Source of the DNA: CAYMBP01 sp964388745
GTDB lineage: Bacteria > Babelota > Babeliae > Babelales > RVW-14
Assembly (NCBI GenBank): GCA_964388745.1
Contig: CAYMBP010000002.1
Span: 18,933-82,932, forward strand
Direction: 5' to 3'
Length of the DNA stretch: 64,000 bases
Shown here: positions 53,806 through 62,703 of the stretch, piece after piece
Position numbering within the stretch: position 1 is the stretch's first letter
Layout of the letters: every line of letters begins with the position of its first letter
Program-made: the position numbers and the translations under genes
Notes under the pieces: model-generated
Seen by the model: the letters and a program-made list of their open reading frames with translations, nothing else
What the model was told of the DNA's origin: nothing
The model's database searches: none

Positions 53806-54977
53806 TACTCTCCCACAAGATTACGATATACATCATATACAGAATCTCCATATGTATCCCACCCAAGCTCTTTGCTCTTTTTTTGAGCCTGAATCCCCAT
53901 CACCAGCAACTCTTCACGATGCAGATAACTCCATAATAAAGCTTCGGCCAAGACCTGAACATCTCCTGCTGCAATGATTCTTCCTTCAATACCATCACGT
54001 ATAATATCTGGGCCACCCGTATTTTGAGTACAAACAACAGAGAGCCCACTTGCCATGGCCTCTCCCATTACCATCCCAAAACCATCTTCAATTGAAGGCA
54101 ATACAAAAAGAGTTGCTGTTTTATAAATGTGCTTCAAATCATCGCGAGATAAAGGTCCCATAAAAACAATGGAATTATCATCTTGATACTGGGCTACTAA
54201 TTTTTTAACATCATGCTGAATTGAACCAACAATAACTAATTCTGCAAACTGATCAAGCTCTTGCTTAATTTTTTTCCATGCCTGCAACAAAAGACGAATC
54301 CCCTTGCGTAAACAGACAAGCCCAACAAAGACAACACGAAAAACAGTGTCTGAACGGCGCTGATGTTCATCATAAAAAAAATCAATATCAGCACCACAAG
54401 CAACCTTAAGCAACTTGCAAGCAGGTACTCCTTGACGAACAAAACCATCATACACAAACTGTGAAGGTGTCATAATATAATTGGTCATCTCATACTCTGC
54501 ACACATTTTTTCTTTATTCTCTTGTAAAATAGGAGGAGCCTTAAGCCCTGCGGCATCATACTCTTTTTGTAATAATCGCTCTTGTTCTAAAATATGGCTT
54601 GACCCGGACTCTACAATAACAACGCGAGATTTTTTTTTAATCTGCGGCATACTCCACCGACAATAATGAGCCCAGACAACAAAAATATCTACAAAGGGCA
54701 TTGATGCTACTTCTTTTTTAAGAGTCGCGTCAAACCAATTATCTTTGAATCGATTAACAATAGAAGCCGGAATAAACTTACCCATTCTCAACCGGTTGTA
54801 AAAAATATCTATTAATTGACAGGCATAAACAGATGTAACTCGATGCTGAGAAAGTACCTGATAATCTGAAGCAAGAACACTCCCAGAATAGAGGCGTTCA
54901 AGCAGATTGCGTTTTTCCATTTGCTGAGCAAGACGAATGGCATGAAATCGTCCTGCAGCTGCTATTGCAACCTTCAC
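53805..54977 (-). CDS. family 4 glycosyltransferase, first gene of the glycan cluster
   Basis: 390 aa, GTG start at 54977. GT-B fold: KVAIAAAGRFHAIRLAQQME, VFVVWAHYCRWSMP-like acceptor region, then FRVVFVGLVCLRKGIRLLLQ, ELVIVGSIQHDVKKLVAQYQ and PSIEDGFGMVMGEAMASGLS with VVCTQNTGGPDII. The E-D-G-F-G-x-x-x-x-E donor motif is complete. The 101-nt gap to the secreted protein gene upstream may hold the cluster's promoter. A 1-nt overlap links it to the flippase gene. Confidence 0.92.
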   Translation of the reverse strand: MKVAIAAAGRFHAIRLAQQMEKRNLLERLYSGSVLASDYQVLSQHRVTSVYACQLIDIFYNRLRMGKFIPASIVNRFKDNWFDATLKKEVASMPFVDIFVVWAHYCRWSMPQIKKKSRVVIVESGSSHILEQERLLQKEYDAAGLKAPPILQENKEKMCAEYEMTNYIMTPSQFVYDGFVRQGVPACKLLKVACGADIDFFYDEHQRRSDTVFRVVFVGLVCLRKGIRLLLQAWKKIKQELDQFAELVIVGSIQHDVKKLVAQYQDDNSIVFMGPLSRDDLKHIYKTATLFVLPSIEDGFGMVMGEAMASGLSVVCTQNTGGPDIIRDGIEGRIIAAGDVQVLAEALLWSYLHREELLVMGIQAQKKSKELGWDTYGDSVYDVYRNLVGE

Positions 54978-55078
54978 ATCTACTCCCGCTTACAATGATT
55001 TTGATTCAATAGTAATCTCTTTTTTCTTCAAAGCCTAGCATGCATTATAGAGGAGAACAACTTATCTCTTTTAGGCTT

Positions 55079-56059
55079 CTATTCAATAATAAGATGAGTA
55101 CCTGGCTCCAAAGAAAGCGAAGCACCTGCATTACATTGAATAATACTTTGTTCAGAAAGAGAAAGAGCAACCCCCTCTGGTCCAGACAACTGACTTTGTC
55201 CATTTATAGTTAATCTTCCCCGAGGCTGAGCACTAAGAGAAGGCTGTCGGAATAAAGGAAAAAGAGGTGATGTATTTGTATAAACAAGCCTTGCAGAATC
55301 AAGAACAATTCCAGTTACCTCATCTCCTGATAAAACTTCATTAACATTTAACTCCAGGCCTTGACCAATTGACAATTCCCCCTGATTATCTAGTATAAAT
55401 GTATTTGTAATAGTAAGACTCTTCCCTTCTCGCCCTCTAAGAAAACATGCATTTTTAAATACTACAAAAGTACTATTAAAGTTACTGCTTACCCCCCTCA
55501 AATCAATAAGCGTATTATCAAATTCAAGGCGACTAGGAGCAAGATCGGTGGTAAAAAAACGTGAATTAAGAGGGGTCCGAAAAAACATATCTTTAAAAAC
55601 ACACCTACTAACATTATTTGTAAATGCAAGTGATACATTTCCACTATTTATCAATATACTCCCTTTTCCCTGACCATCAAAAATTATATTTGACGTTACA
55701 ATAATGCCATCAGTTATTAATTTATCTCTTAAAAAGAATAGAGTCTTATCTTCTGCTTGTAAATAACCACTTCCTGAAATAGCCACATCTGGGCCAAGTT
55801 TTAAATGATCATCAAGAATTAATGTCCCATTATTCATAACAATATCACCGCCAACTTGTTGAGTAATATTAATAATAACAGTACCATTGGGGGGCAAGTC
55901 AAATCCATCTTTAAAGTAAACATTCCCCCGTACTAATTCATAAGGTGTAAGAGAATAACGCGCATCTAGATAGATAGGCGTTACTGTTCCATCTAAGGTT
56001 GCATATACATTTTGAGTAGACCAAACTATGCATGCCAATAAAATACCGATTTTCTTCAC
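55079..56059 (-). CDS. secreted beta-rich (beta-helix-like) surface protein
   Basis: About 326 aa. A signal peptide (KKIGILLACIVWSTQNVYA) is followed by ~300 residues rich in Gly/Asn/Asp/Ser/Leu in short regular strands: VIINITQQVGGDIVMNNGTL, ILDDHLKLGPDVAISGSGYL, LEFDNTLIDLRGVSSNFNST, EQSIIQCNAGASLSLEPGTH. This is the appearance of a right-handed parallel beta-helix, as in polymorphic autotransporter passengers or pectin-lyase-like proteins, but no autotransporter barrel or catalytic residues are seen. Start: GTG 56059 with AAAGGAG 8 nt upstream; an in-frame GTG at 56068 overlaps that site. It lies between hisS and the glycan cluster on the same strand. Confidence 0.78.
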   Translation of the reverse strand: MKKIGILLACIVWSTQNVYATLDGTVTPIYLDARYSLTPYELVRGNVYFKDGFDLPPNGTVIINITQQVGGDIVMNNGTLILDDHLKLGPDVAISGSGYLQAEDKTLFFLRDKLITDGIIVTSNIIFDGQGKGSILINSGNVSLAFTNNVSRCVFKDMFFRTPLNSRFFTTDLAPSRLEFDNTLIDLRGVSSNFNSTFVVFKNACFLRGREGKSLTITNTFILDNQGELSIGQGLELNVNEVLSGDEVTGIVLDSARLVYTNTSPLFPLFRQPSLSAQPRGRLTINGQSQLSGPEGVALSLSEQSIIQCNAGASLSLEPGTHLIIE

Positions 56060-56195
56060 TTCACACACTCCTTTAAATAAAGATTTCTTACTTTTTCCTT
56101 TTTAAATATACTCCTTTTTAAGTGGCTCCTGTTTTAGTTAGACATCCCATAAATACGTAACAATTTATTACATAAAATTATTACTCTATAAATTA

Positions 56196-57437
56196 CTATA
56201 GCAAGAAATTAATCAAATCCTCTTGGCGAACTTTTTCTGACTTGCCACTCATCATATTTTTAATCATTACCACACCCTCTTTTTGCTCATCTTCACCTAT
56301 GAGTAGTACAAATGAAGGCGCTAAACGATTTGCTTTTTTCATAAGATTGGTCATTGATGCCTCATCTAAAATAATATCAGCAGCAATACCTTGCGCTGTT
56401 AATTGTTGCAATAAGAGCAACCCAAGTTGTTTTTGTTTTGGGCCTAGGGGAAGTATAACATGAAGAGCTTGATCTTTCTTGAGCATAAGAAGATCTTGAC
56501 GGGACTCAAGTAACATCAAGACTCGACCAATACCAATTGCAGCCCCAACAGAATCATAATCTTGTCGTCCATTTGTTTGCTTTCCAAGAGTATATCTTCC
56601 TCCACCACAAAAGGCATTTTGTGCTCCAAGCTCTGCAGAGGTAAACTCAAACACCGTTCGATTATAATAATCAAGACCACGCACCAACTTTTTATCTATA
56701 ATAAAACTAACAGACATAAGTTCAAGCATAGTTGTTACCTGCTTCCATTCTTGAGCACTCTGCTCACTCAAGCAATCAATAATATTAGGAGCATTATCAT
56801 ACAACTTCTGACAATCACTGTTTTTACAGTCAAAAATACGAAGGGTGTTCACCTCTTTACGCTTCAGGCAAGTTGGACACATTTTATTTTCATATTGACC
56901 AAGATAGGTCAAAAGCTTTTCTCTATGATTTTTTCGATCTTCAGGTGAGCCAAGATAGTTTAATTTTAAAACGGCAGTATCAATCTTAAATTTTTCAAGA
57001 AAAAGATGATTAAGCATTGCAATAAGCAGACTATCATGCATTACATAAGGTGTATTAATAAGCTCAATATTGAATTGAGAGAATTGCCTCCAACGCCCTT
57101 TTTGTGGTCGCTCTCTGCGAAACGCTGGCCCATGAGAGAAAACTTTCCATGGACGCGCGGTCAAACTATTTTCACCATAAGCTCGAATAGTTGAAGCAGT
57201 AAACTCAGGACGCAAGCAGATACTCTCTTCACCATCCTGATCGAAAGTATACATTTCTTTTGATACCACATCAGTATGCTCCCCAAGAGCGTGAAGAAAT
57301 AGTTTGGTTTGCTCAAGAATAGGCGTTTCAATATAAGTAAAATTATGCAAAGAAAGATGATGAGTCGCTGTCTCAATAAAAAATGTCAGCAATGATGTAT
57401 CTAGATGATCTTGAGTTCCGCGCACACGATTAATCAT
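56196..57437 (-). CDS. hisS: histidyl-tRNA synthetase
   Basis: 413 aa, class II synthetase that charges tRNA-His. Motif 1 region RVRGTQDHLDT and YIETPILEQTKLF; motif 2 ICLRPEFTASTIRAY and RAFRRERPQKGRWRQFSQFN; the HisA/HisB signature LVRGLDYYNRTVFEF; motif 3 GAAIGIGRVLML; and a C-terminal anticodon-binding domain (LHVILPLGPKQKQLGLLLLQ). A short Cys-rich segment (CPTCLKRKE ... CKNSDCQK, about residues 187-210) lies in the insertion domain and may bind zinc. AAAGGA stands 5 nt before ATG 57437. It is upstream of the surface protein gene and the glycan cluster on the same strand. Confidence 0.97.
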   Translation of the reverse strand: MINRVRGTQDHLDTSLLTFFIETATHHLSLHNFTYIETPILEQTKLFLHALGEHTDVVSKEMYTFDQDGEESICLRPEFTASTIRAYGENSLTARPWKVFSHGPAFRRERPQKGRWRQFSQFNIELINTPYVMHDSLLIAMLNHLFLEKFKIDTAVLKLNYLGSPEDRKNHREKLLTYLGQYENKMCPTCLKRKEVNTLRIFDCKNSDCQKLYDNAPNIIDCLSEQSAQEWKQVTTMLELMSVSFIIDKKLVRGLDYYNRTVFEFTSAELGAQNAFCGGGRYTLGKQTNGRQDYDSVGAAIGIGRVLMLLESRQDLLMLKKDQALHVILPLGPKQKQLGLLLLQQLTAQGIAADIILDEASMTNLMKKANRLAPSFVLLIGEDEQKEGVVMIKNMMSGKSEKVRQEDLINFLL

Positions 57438-57717
57438 AAATGTCCTTTCTGCATAATATTTCTAATAATTGCTAAAGCTGAGTATAGCGCAAAAATAGTT
57501 TTTTGTCTGATCTTATAAAGCTCAGATAAAAAACTATTTTTTTAAAACTTTAAGCCTTGTATAAGCCCTCACATTACACTCTCTGCCACCACATCAAACT
57601 AAAAATTACAAGCACCATACAAAAAAGACTCTCTTTATATAATTGACTTATTTTAAATTTTCGCTATAAGTAATGCATTAAATAATCACCTGGCATAAAA
57701 CAGCACAGAAGGAAGTT

Positions 57718-58710
57718 ATGCATCACTCATTTGTCACTCCTCTTATTTTTACACTTTTCTTTTTTTGCACCAATATTCAAGCAATGAATCTCTTCCAACA
57801 AAGAGAAGATTCTTCTACATCAGTTAGCAAACTTGTAGAACATCATCATATTGCAAAGGACTCACTTGACGAACTTGTTATTGCGGGAATTAGATTAATC
57901 AATTCTATTGGTTACCAATTTAAAGCACTGGCTGGAAATGGAATTCAAGCTTACAATGTCACCTATACACTACTCAATCCCCGAAATCGACTTCACCTTT
58001 TACGGCAGCCATGCTCCACACGCTACCTTTGTCGAGAGCTTTTGGCCTATTTCAAGGGAAGCCTGCAAGTTAATGAAGGCCTTGCCCAAGCCTCAAAAAT
58101 TTGGCAGTCTTTAGCAGATGAAAAAGGATGCATTAATTCAAATTATGGCTACTATGTCTTTCATCAAAGAGTACCTGAGTTTGATAATAAAACACAATAT
58201 GAGTGGGTCATTTCTTGCCTTTTAAAAAATCCAGACTCTCGAAAAGCATTTATTAATATCAACCAGCCCTTGCATAAACGTCTTTCATCTAAAGATTTTC
58301 CTTGTACTCTTGGCATGCAGTTCTTTATTCAAGAGAAGCATCTCTGCTCTGTTATTTCTTCAAGAAGTACAGATATTTTTACTGGACTTCCCTATGATAT
58401 GGGATTCTTTTCACTTGTAACAGAACTTGTGTATCAAGATTTAAAAGAAAGAAATCCTACAACTTTTGCAGATTTACAGCTTGGTTATACAAGCATGAAG
58501 ACTAACTTTACGCAAATTTATGATAAAAAAAAGAAAAATGCTTTTGAGCTACTCAAAAGTCCTCTTATTAATGATGCTAACAACATTGAGACACTTAACA
58601 TTAAAATGCCTCGTATTGAATCAGCTCAAGATACATTGCACGATATTTATAATGAAACTCAAAACAGCCCAATCATGAAATGGATCTACACACATGCACA
58701 ACTCAATTAA
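57718..58710 (+). CDS. thymidylate-synthase-fold protein with N-terminal signal peptide, divergent active site
   Basis: 330 aa. After a signal-peptide-like start (VTPLIFTLFFFCTNIQAMN) the protein aligns with E. coli ThyA over nearly its whole length: CRELLAYFKGS (ThyA HELLWFLQGD), KIWQSLADEKGCINSNYG, NPDSRKAFI (DPDSRRIIV), FPCTLGMQFFI (APCHAFFQFYV), SSRSTDIFTGLPYDM (YQRSCDVFLGLPFNI). The nucleophile Cys196 and the phosphate/nucleotide residues Arg216, Ser217 and Asp219 are kept, as is Glu107. The base-selecting Asn (ThyA Asn177) is Asp227, as in dCMP hydroxymethylases. His147, His207 and Tyr209 are Thr197, Ser259 and Lys261. AGAAGGAAG before ATG 57718 supports the start that includes the signal peptide. 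Its end overlaps mutT by 17 nt. The fold is secure; the activity and location are open. Confidence 0.8.
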   Translation: MHHSFVTPLIFTLFFFCTNIQAMNLFQQREDSSTSVSKLVEHHHIAKDSLDELVIAGIRLINSIGYQFKALAGNGIQAYNVTYTLLNPRNRLHLLRQPCSTRYLCRELLAYFKGSLQVNEGLAQASKIWQSLADEKGCINSNYGYYVFHQRVPEFDNKTQYEWVISCLLKNPDSRKAFININQPLHKRLSSKDFPCTLGMQFFIQEKHLCSVISSRSTDIFTGLPYDMGFFSLVTELVYQDLKERNPTTFADLQLGYTSMKTNFTQIYDKKKKNAFELLKSPLINDANNIETLNIKMPRIESAQDTLHDIYNETQNSPIMKWIYTHAQLN

Positions 58711-59107
58711 ACCTAAAAAAATAGCAGCCGCAGTTATAGAACAAGGTGATAAAATTTTAATTGCACAACGTAGCAATAAAAATGATGGGCTTGAAAATAA
58801 GTGGGAATTTCCTGGCGGAAAACAAGAACCTGGAGAAACGCTTCAAGAATGTCTTAAACGAGAACTTTATGAAGAGTTTGGCATTGTCGCAAAAGTAGGA
58901 GAATATATTACCTGCAGCGCTTTCACTCACAAAAATACTTATTTTGAAATGGAAGTCTTTAAAGTTCCTTCATTTACAGGAACCATTACGCTTTTTGAAC
59001 ATAAAGAAATTCGATGGATAACTCGCAAAGAGTTACCAAATTTTGACTACCCCCAACCAGATTTACCAATTGTTGAATTGCTCATGAAAGAAAACCCCTC
59101 TCTTTAA
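58694..59107 (+). CDS. mutT: MutT-like Nudix hydrolase (8-oxo-dGTP diphosphatase type)
   Basis: 137 aa. The complete Nudix box is GGKQEPGETLQECLKRELYE then EFGI (G-x5-E-x7-R-E-x2-E-E-x-G-hydrophobic). It is preceded by IAAAVIEQGDKILIAQRSNK and WEFPGG, the MutT/8-oxo-dGTPase form, and the C-terminus reads IRWITRKELPNFDYPQPDLP. Such enzymes remove oxidised or non-canonical nucleoside triphosphates. The start lies inside the upstream thymidylate-synthase-like gene (17-nt overlap, +1 frame), so the two are translationally coupled and may serve one nucleotide pathway. No signal peptide, so it is cytoplasmic. Confidence 0.9.
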   Translation: MHNSIKPKKIAAAVIEQGDKILIAQRSNKNDGLENKWEFPGGKQEPGETLQECLKRELYEEFGIVAKVGEYITCSAFTHKNTYFEMEVFKVPSFTGTITLFEHKEIRWITRKELPNFDYPQPDLPIVELLMKENPSL

Positions 59108-59125
59108 TTTGACCAAGGATATTGC

Positions 59126-59647
59126 ATGTTTACAGTTTATAACCGACAAGCACTGCTTTCTTTATTTTGTTTTCTATCTCAACTCATTACTCTACAAGCA
59201 CAACAATGCTATATTCTTACGCCTAACACTCTTAAAAAAGTTTATAAAAAAAAGTTTCCTAATAACCAAATAGAACAAGATATTTTATTTGGCAAATGTG
59301 CAGAAATCAGGGAAGCCTTAAAGGCCGCTCTATCTATCAAATGCAACTCAATTGAGCAAGCATTAACCAAGGCTGGCTTTGTTAAAGCAAAGAGGCTAAT
59401 AGCTTGCGAAAAACCAGAATATATTTTGCATGAACGACTCTCCCAATCGACCCTTCCTGAAACACTTTCAGTAAATTTTAGCACTTTGCTTTATCAGCAT
59501 TTCATCAAAAACCTTGAAGAATATTTCCCACCAAACAGACTAAAAACAATCCTACAAATTAACCTCAATAATGAGACAGCATCTTGCTCTTGTTTTTTTG
59601 TTCAAGAAATAGAAAAGGCATCTCTTTCTCAACAAATTAAAGAATAA
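59126..59647 (+). CDS. small secreted Cys-containing protein of unknown function
   Basis: 173 aa. A signal peptide (QALLSLFCFLSQLITLQAQ) is followed by a mixed helix/strand domain with five or six Cys (QCYILTP, GKCAEIR, IKCNSIEQ, IACEKPE, SCSCFF), suggesting disulfides after export. It lies 18 nt after mutT with a CAAGGA ribosome binding site, so it is probably the third gene of the thymidylate-synthase-like/mutT operon. No family recognised. Confidence 0.7.
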   Translation: MFTVYNRQALLSLFCFLSQLITLQAQQCYILTPNTLKKVYKKKFPNNQIEQDILFGKCAEIREALKAALSIKCNSIEQALTKAGFVKAKRLIACEKPEYILHERLSQSTLPETLSVNFSTLLYQHFIKNLEEYFPPNRLKTILQINLNNETASCSCFFVQEIEKASLSQQIKE

Positions 59648-59993
59648 ACGTTTGAAGTTTTAGACAAATTAACACCTCAAACCCAAAGCATCAAAGTAAG
59701 TAAATAATAACTACTCCCTTGAAGCCTTCTTTTCGCCTTAAAATGATTATCTCCTCAAAAATATATGACTATATTTTTATCATGCATTTAATCGCTTATT
59801 TTATTAGATATGACTAGAGGGTAAATAATAGGGGCTAGCAATAGAGTCCAAGAATAACACCCTTAAATTAATAAATCTCTCGCTCATGCACTTTAATGTC
59901 ATAAAATTATTTCATGAACTTACTTGATTTTTATAGCAAATCAAGCACCCTATAACAAAAAGAATGATAATCATTCCAGAAAAAGGAGAGCTC
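59648..59993. other. 346-nt intergenic region, no gene seen
   Basis: AT-rich, stops in all frames. A short inverted repeat CTTGATTT / AAATCAAG lies at about 59924-59946. The galE promoter should be here but no clear -35/-10 pair stands out. Confidence 0.55.
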
Positions 59994-61031
59994 GTGAAAA
60001 AAGCCGTTTTAGTTACTGGAGGTGCTGGGTATATAGGATCGCATGTTGCCTATGCCCTTCACATTCAAGGATACCATGTTATTATTCTTGATTCATTTCT
60101 TCATAAACAATCGATTCCTCTCAACTGGGGAACTACTATTAATGATGACTACGGCAATATTGATATCCTAGACCAACTCTTTTCAACGTACGTCATTGAT
60201 GCAGTTATTCATCTTGCTGGGTACATTGAGGTTGGTGAATCAGTTAAAGATCCTGCACGCTTTTATCACAACAACGTTGTCAAAAGCCTCACTCTTTTTG
60301 ATGCTATGAAAAAACACAATGTAAAAAAATGTATTTTTTCTTCTAGCTGCGCGGTCTATGGAAACCCAACAACACTGCCTATTAATGAACAACACATACT
60401 CGCCCCTCAAAACCCTTATGGAAAAACAAAGTTAGCAATTGAGTTTGCACTGCAAGATTATGCCCAAAGCTATGGATTTTCCTATATAATTTTACGTTAT
60501 TTTAATGCAGCAGGAGCTTCTCCTGAGGCACATATTGGCGAACAACATGTACCAGAAACTCATGTTATTCCACTCTTGCTCAGAGCAGCTCGCACTAATA
60601 GCACCTTTACTCTATATGGTAATAACTACGAAACAAAAGATGGAACCTGCATTCGAGACTATATTCATGTACGAGACATTGCCAATGCACATCTTAAAGC
60701 ATATGCTCATTTGCAAAAACAGGCCCGTTCAAACATTTTTAACCTTGGCACAGGTGTTGGAAAAAGCATACAAGAGCTCATTGCTACTGCAGAAAAAGTA
60801 TGTAATAAAAAAATTGCTCTATCCATTAAACCGCGCCGGGCAGGAGACGTAGGTATTCTTATTGCAGACCCTCAAAAAGCTCATCAAATTCTTGGCTGGC
60901 GTGCAACTCACTCAGACCTTGTTGAGATGTTTTCAAGTGTCTATTTATGGGAAAATGATCAACAAAAGAGGTCTACAACTCATAAAAACCTTAAATCTGA
61001 AACTCAAACATTCAAACATAGCAATCCATAG
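59994..61031 (+). CDS. galE: UDP-glucose 4-epimerase
   Basis: 345 aa. GalE interconverts UDP-glucose and UDP-galactose. The NAD-binding start is VLVTGGAGYIGSHVAYALH. The catalytic Ser-x24-Tyr-x3-Lys triad shows as FSSSCAVYG and NPYGKTKLAIE. The C-terminal substrate domain has LRYFNAAGASPEAHIGE, DGTCIRDYIHVRDIANAHL and FNLGTGVGKSIQELI. I choose GTG 59994 because AAGGAG lies 5-6 nt before it; ATG 59964 would translate the ribosome binding site itself. It is one of two UDP-sugar enzymes in the window, with Ugd. Confidence 0.95.
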   Translation: MKKAVLVTGGAGYIGSHVAYALHIQGYHVIILDSFLHKQSIPLNWGTTINDDYGNIDILDQLFSTYVIDAVIHLAGYIEVGESVKDPARFYHNNVVKSLTLFDAMKKHNVKKCIFSSSCAVYGNPTTLPINEQHILAPQNPYGKTKLAIEFALQDYAQSYGFSYIILRYFNAAGASPEAHIGEQHVPETHVIPLLLRAARTNSTFTLYGNNYETKDGTCIRDYIHVRDIANAHLKAYAHLQKQARSNIFNLGTGVGKSIQELIATAEKVCNKKIALSIKPRRAGDVGILIADPQKAHQILGWRATHSDLVEMFSSVYLWENDQQKRSTTHKNLKSETQTFKHSNP

Positions 61032-61092
61032 CTCTATTTTTTCTTCAGAAACAATTCACGACATCAAAGAGAATAATCTTAATTATTTCCTT

Positions 61093-61114
61093 GCAGGGAG
61101 CATATGGTCCCTGC
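61093..61114 (+). terminator. hairpin after galE
   Basis: GCAGGGA (61093-61099) pairs with TCCCTGC (61108-61114) around an 8-nt loop, followed by TCTTCTT. It lies between galE and the GT39-like gene. Confidence 0.6.
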
Positions 61115-61147
61115 TCTTCTTCATGATAAAATATTAAGGAATTTAAT

Positions 61148-62701
61148 ATGATAAAAAAGTATAAAATAGAACTTCTCTGTATTATAAGCATAGCATTTAT
61201 TGTTAGAGCTTTTATTTTTATTGGATATCTTAGTGACAAAAATCGCTACTGGCAAGTAGACTCTGGAACTTATCACCATGTTGCAACTTCGCTTGCAACA
61301 GGAAAAGGGCTCTCTAATCCCGACGGAACTGATCACTTTTATCGCGTTCCCGGGTATCCATTTTTTTTATCTCTATTTTATCGAATAATCGGCATTGATA
61401 CCAAAAATGTCTTGTGGCCACAAATAATTATTGCTTCTCTTATTCCAGCACTTATCTTTCTACTTTCCATAACACTCTTTCCTGAAAGTTATGCCGTTGC
61501 TCTATTATCTGCAATCTGGTCTGTAATTCACCTAGGCTTTGTCTTGTATTCAGGATTTTTTATGACCGAGAGTCTTTTTATTTTTTTTTTACTACTTTTT
61601 TTCATTCTCTTTTTGCCTACTATTAGATCATCTTCCATCACTGAAAAAAAAGATTTTCCACTTTTGGCTTCTTACTATACTTACTTATTTGACCCCCTTC
61701 CTGAAGCTCTTGGCGTATATCATTTTATTAAAGACAAAGAGGCCAAACAACAAATCTTATCATACACAACAATCAAATATTCCTCACATCAAGAAGAAGC
61801 TATCGTTAACTGCTTGTGGGCCGGCATGCTCCTTGGCTGCGCAGCTCTTATACGTCCAGTAGGTCACTATCTTCTTATTCTATCAGTTATCATGCTCTTT
61901 CTTTTTCGACCTTCATGGTCCGACAAAATTAGTACAAGCTTTAGTCTCACCCTTGGCTGGCTCTTAACAGCGAGCTGGTGGCTTATTAGAAATTATGCGC
62001 TACTTGGCCACTTTTTTTTCCACACACTTCCAGGAGGACATTTTCTTTATCTTTCAGCAGCTCGTGTTGCTATGGTACCCTACCAATGCACCTATCAAGA
62101 AGCCCGAAAAAAATTACATGCAGAAGCTGATCAATTAATGTATGAAAAAAGAGAAGAGCTTAAGCGCCCCCTCTCTCCCATTGAGGCATGCCTTATAAAT
62201 GAAGAATTAGCAAAAAAGTACTTTTTGAATAACCCATTTATCAGTCTTAAACTATGGGCAACCGATATATTTCGCACTATGTTTTCACTCTACTCTGCTG
62301 AAATTCTTTATCTTGAAAATAATCGCAAGGAAATTGCCTACTTTGATAAAAGACATGGACTATGCCGTATGATTATGCGCTACCTTTTCCCTGAAACAGA
62401 CTCTTGGAAACTTAAAATTTTAGTATATCTTGAAATTTTTCTCTTTTTTATTGTACTCTTGGGATTCGTGGGGGCTTTAGCTAAGGGCTTGCTTTGCTCA
62501 CATTTTATTAATCTACGCGAAAAACTTTTAAACTGCATTCCCTTTATGGCTCTTTTTATTATCATCTCTTTGGCTGGAGGATATGCTCGAATGAGACTCC
62601 CAATTGAACCTTTTCTTATTATATTTTCAAGCTGGTCGTGGATACAAAATACGAAAACTATAACCAAACAAATTAAGAGAAAGTTACAAAAAAAGGCATA
62701 G
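61148..62701 (+). CDS. GT39/ArnT-like polytopic glycosyltransferase
   Basis: 517 aa with about eleven membrane segments. An N-terminal loop with acidic residue and family spacing, YWQVDSGTYHHVATSLATGK then FYRVPGYPFFLSLFYRIIG, is typical of PMT/ArnT-type enzymes that use polyprenyl-phosphate sugars on the outer face of the membrane; the Asp of VDSGTY is the expected catalytic base. The C-terminal region has helices without recognisable motifs. It may glycosylate proteins, lipid A or a glycan; the acceptor is unknown. It lies 2 nt upstream of the secreted protein at 62704. Confidence 0.82.
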   Translation: MIKKYKIELLCIISIAFIVRAFIFIGYLSDKNRYWQVDSGTYHHVATSLATGKGLSNPDGTDHFYRVPGYPFFLSLFYRIIGIDTKNVLWPQIIIASLIPALIFLLSITLFPESYAVALLSAIWSVIHLGFVLYSGFFMTESLFIFFLLLFFILFLPTIRSSSITEKKDFPLLASYYTYLFDPLPEALGVYHFIKDKEAKQQILSYTTIKYSSHQEEAIVNCLWAGMLLGCAALIRPVGHYLLILSVIMLFLFRPSWSDKISTSFSLTLGWLLTASWWLIRNYALLGHFFFHTLPGGHFLYLSAARVAMVPYQCTYQEARKKLHAEADQLMYEKREELKRPLSPIEACLINEELAKKYFLNNPFISLKLWATDIFRTMFSLYSAEILYLENNRKEIAYFDKRHGLCRMIMRYLFPETDSWKLKILVYLEIFLFFIVLLGFVGALAKGLLCSHFINLREKLLNCIPFMALFIIISLAGGYARMRLPIEPFLIIFSSWSWIQNTKTITKQIKRKLQKKA

Positions 62702-62703
62702 CA

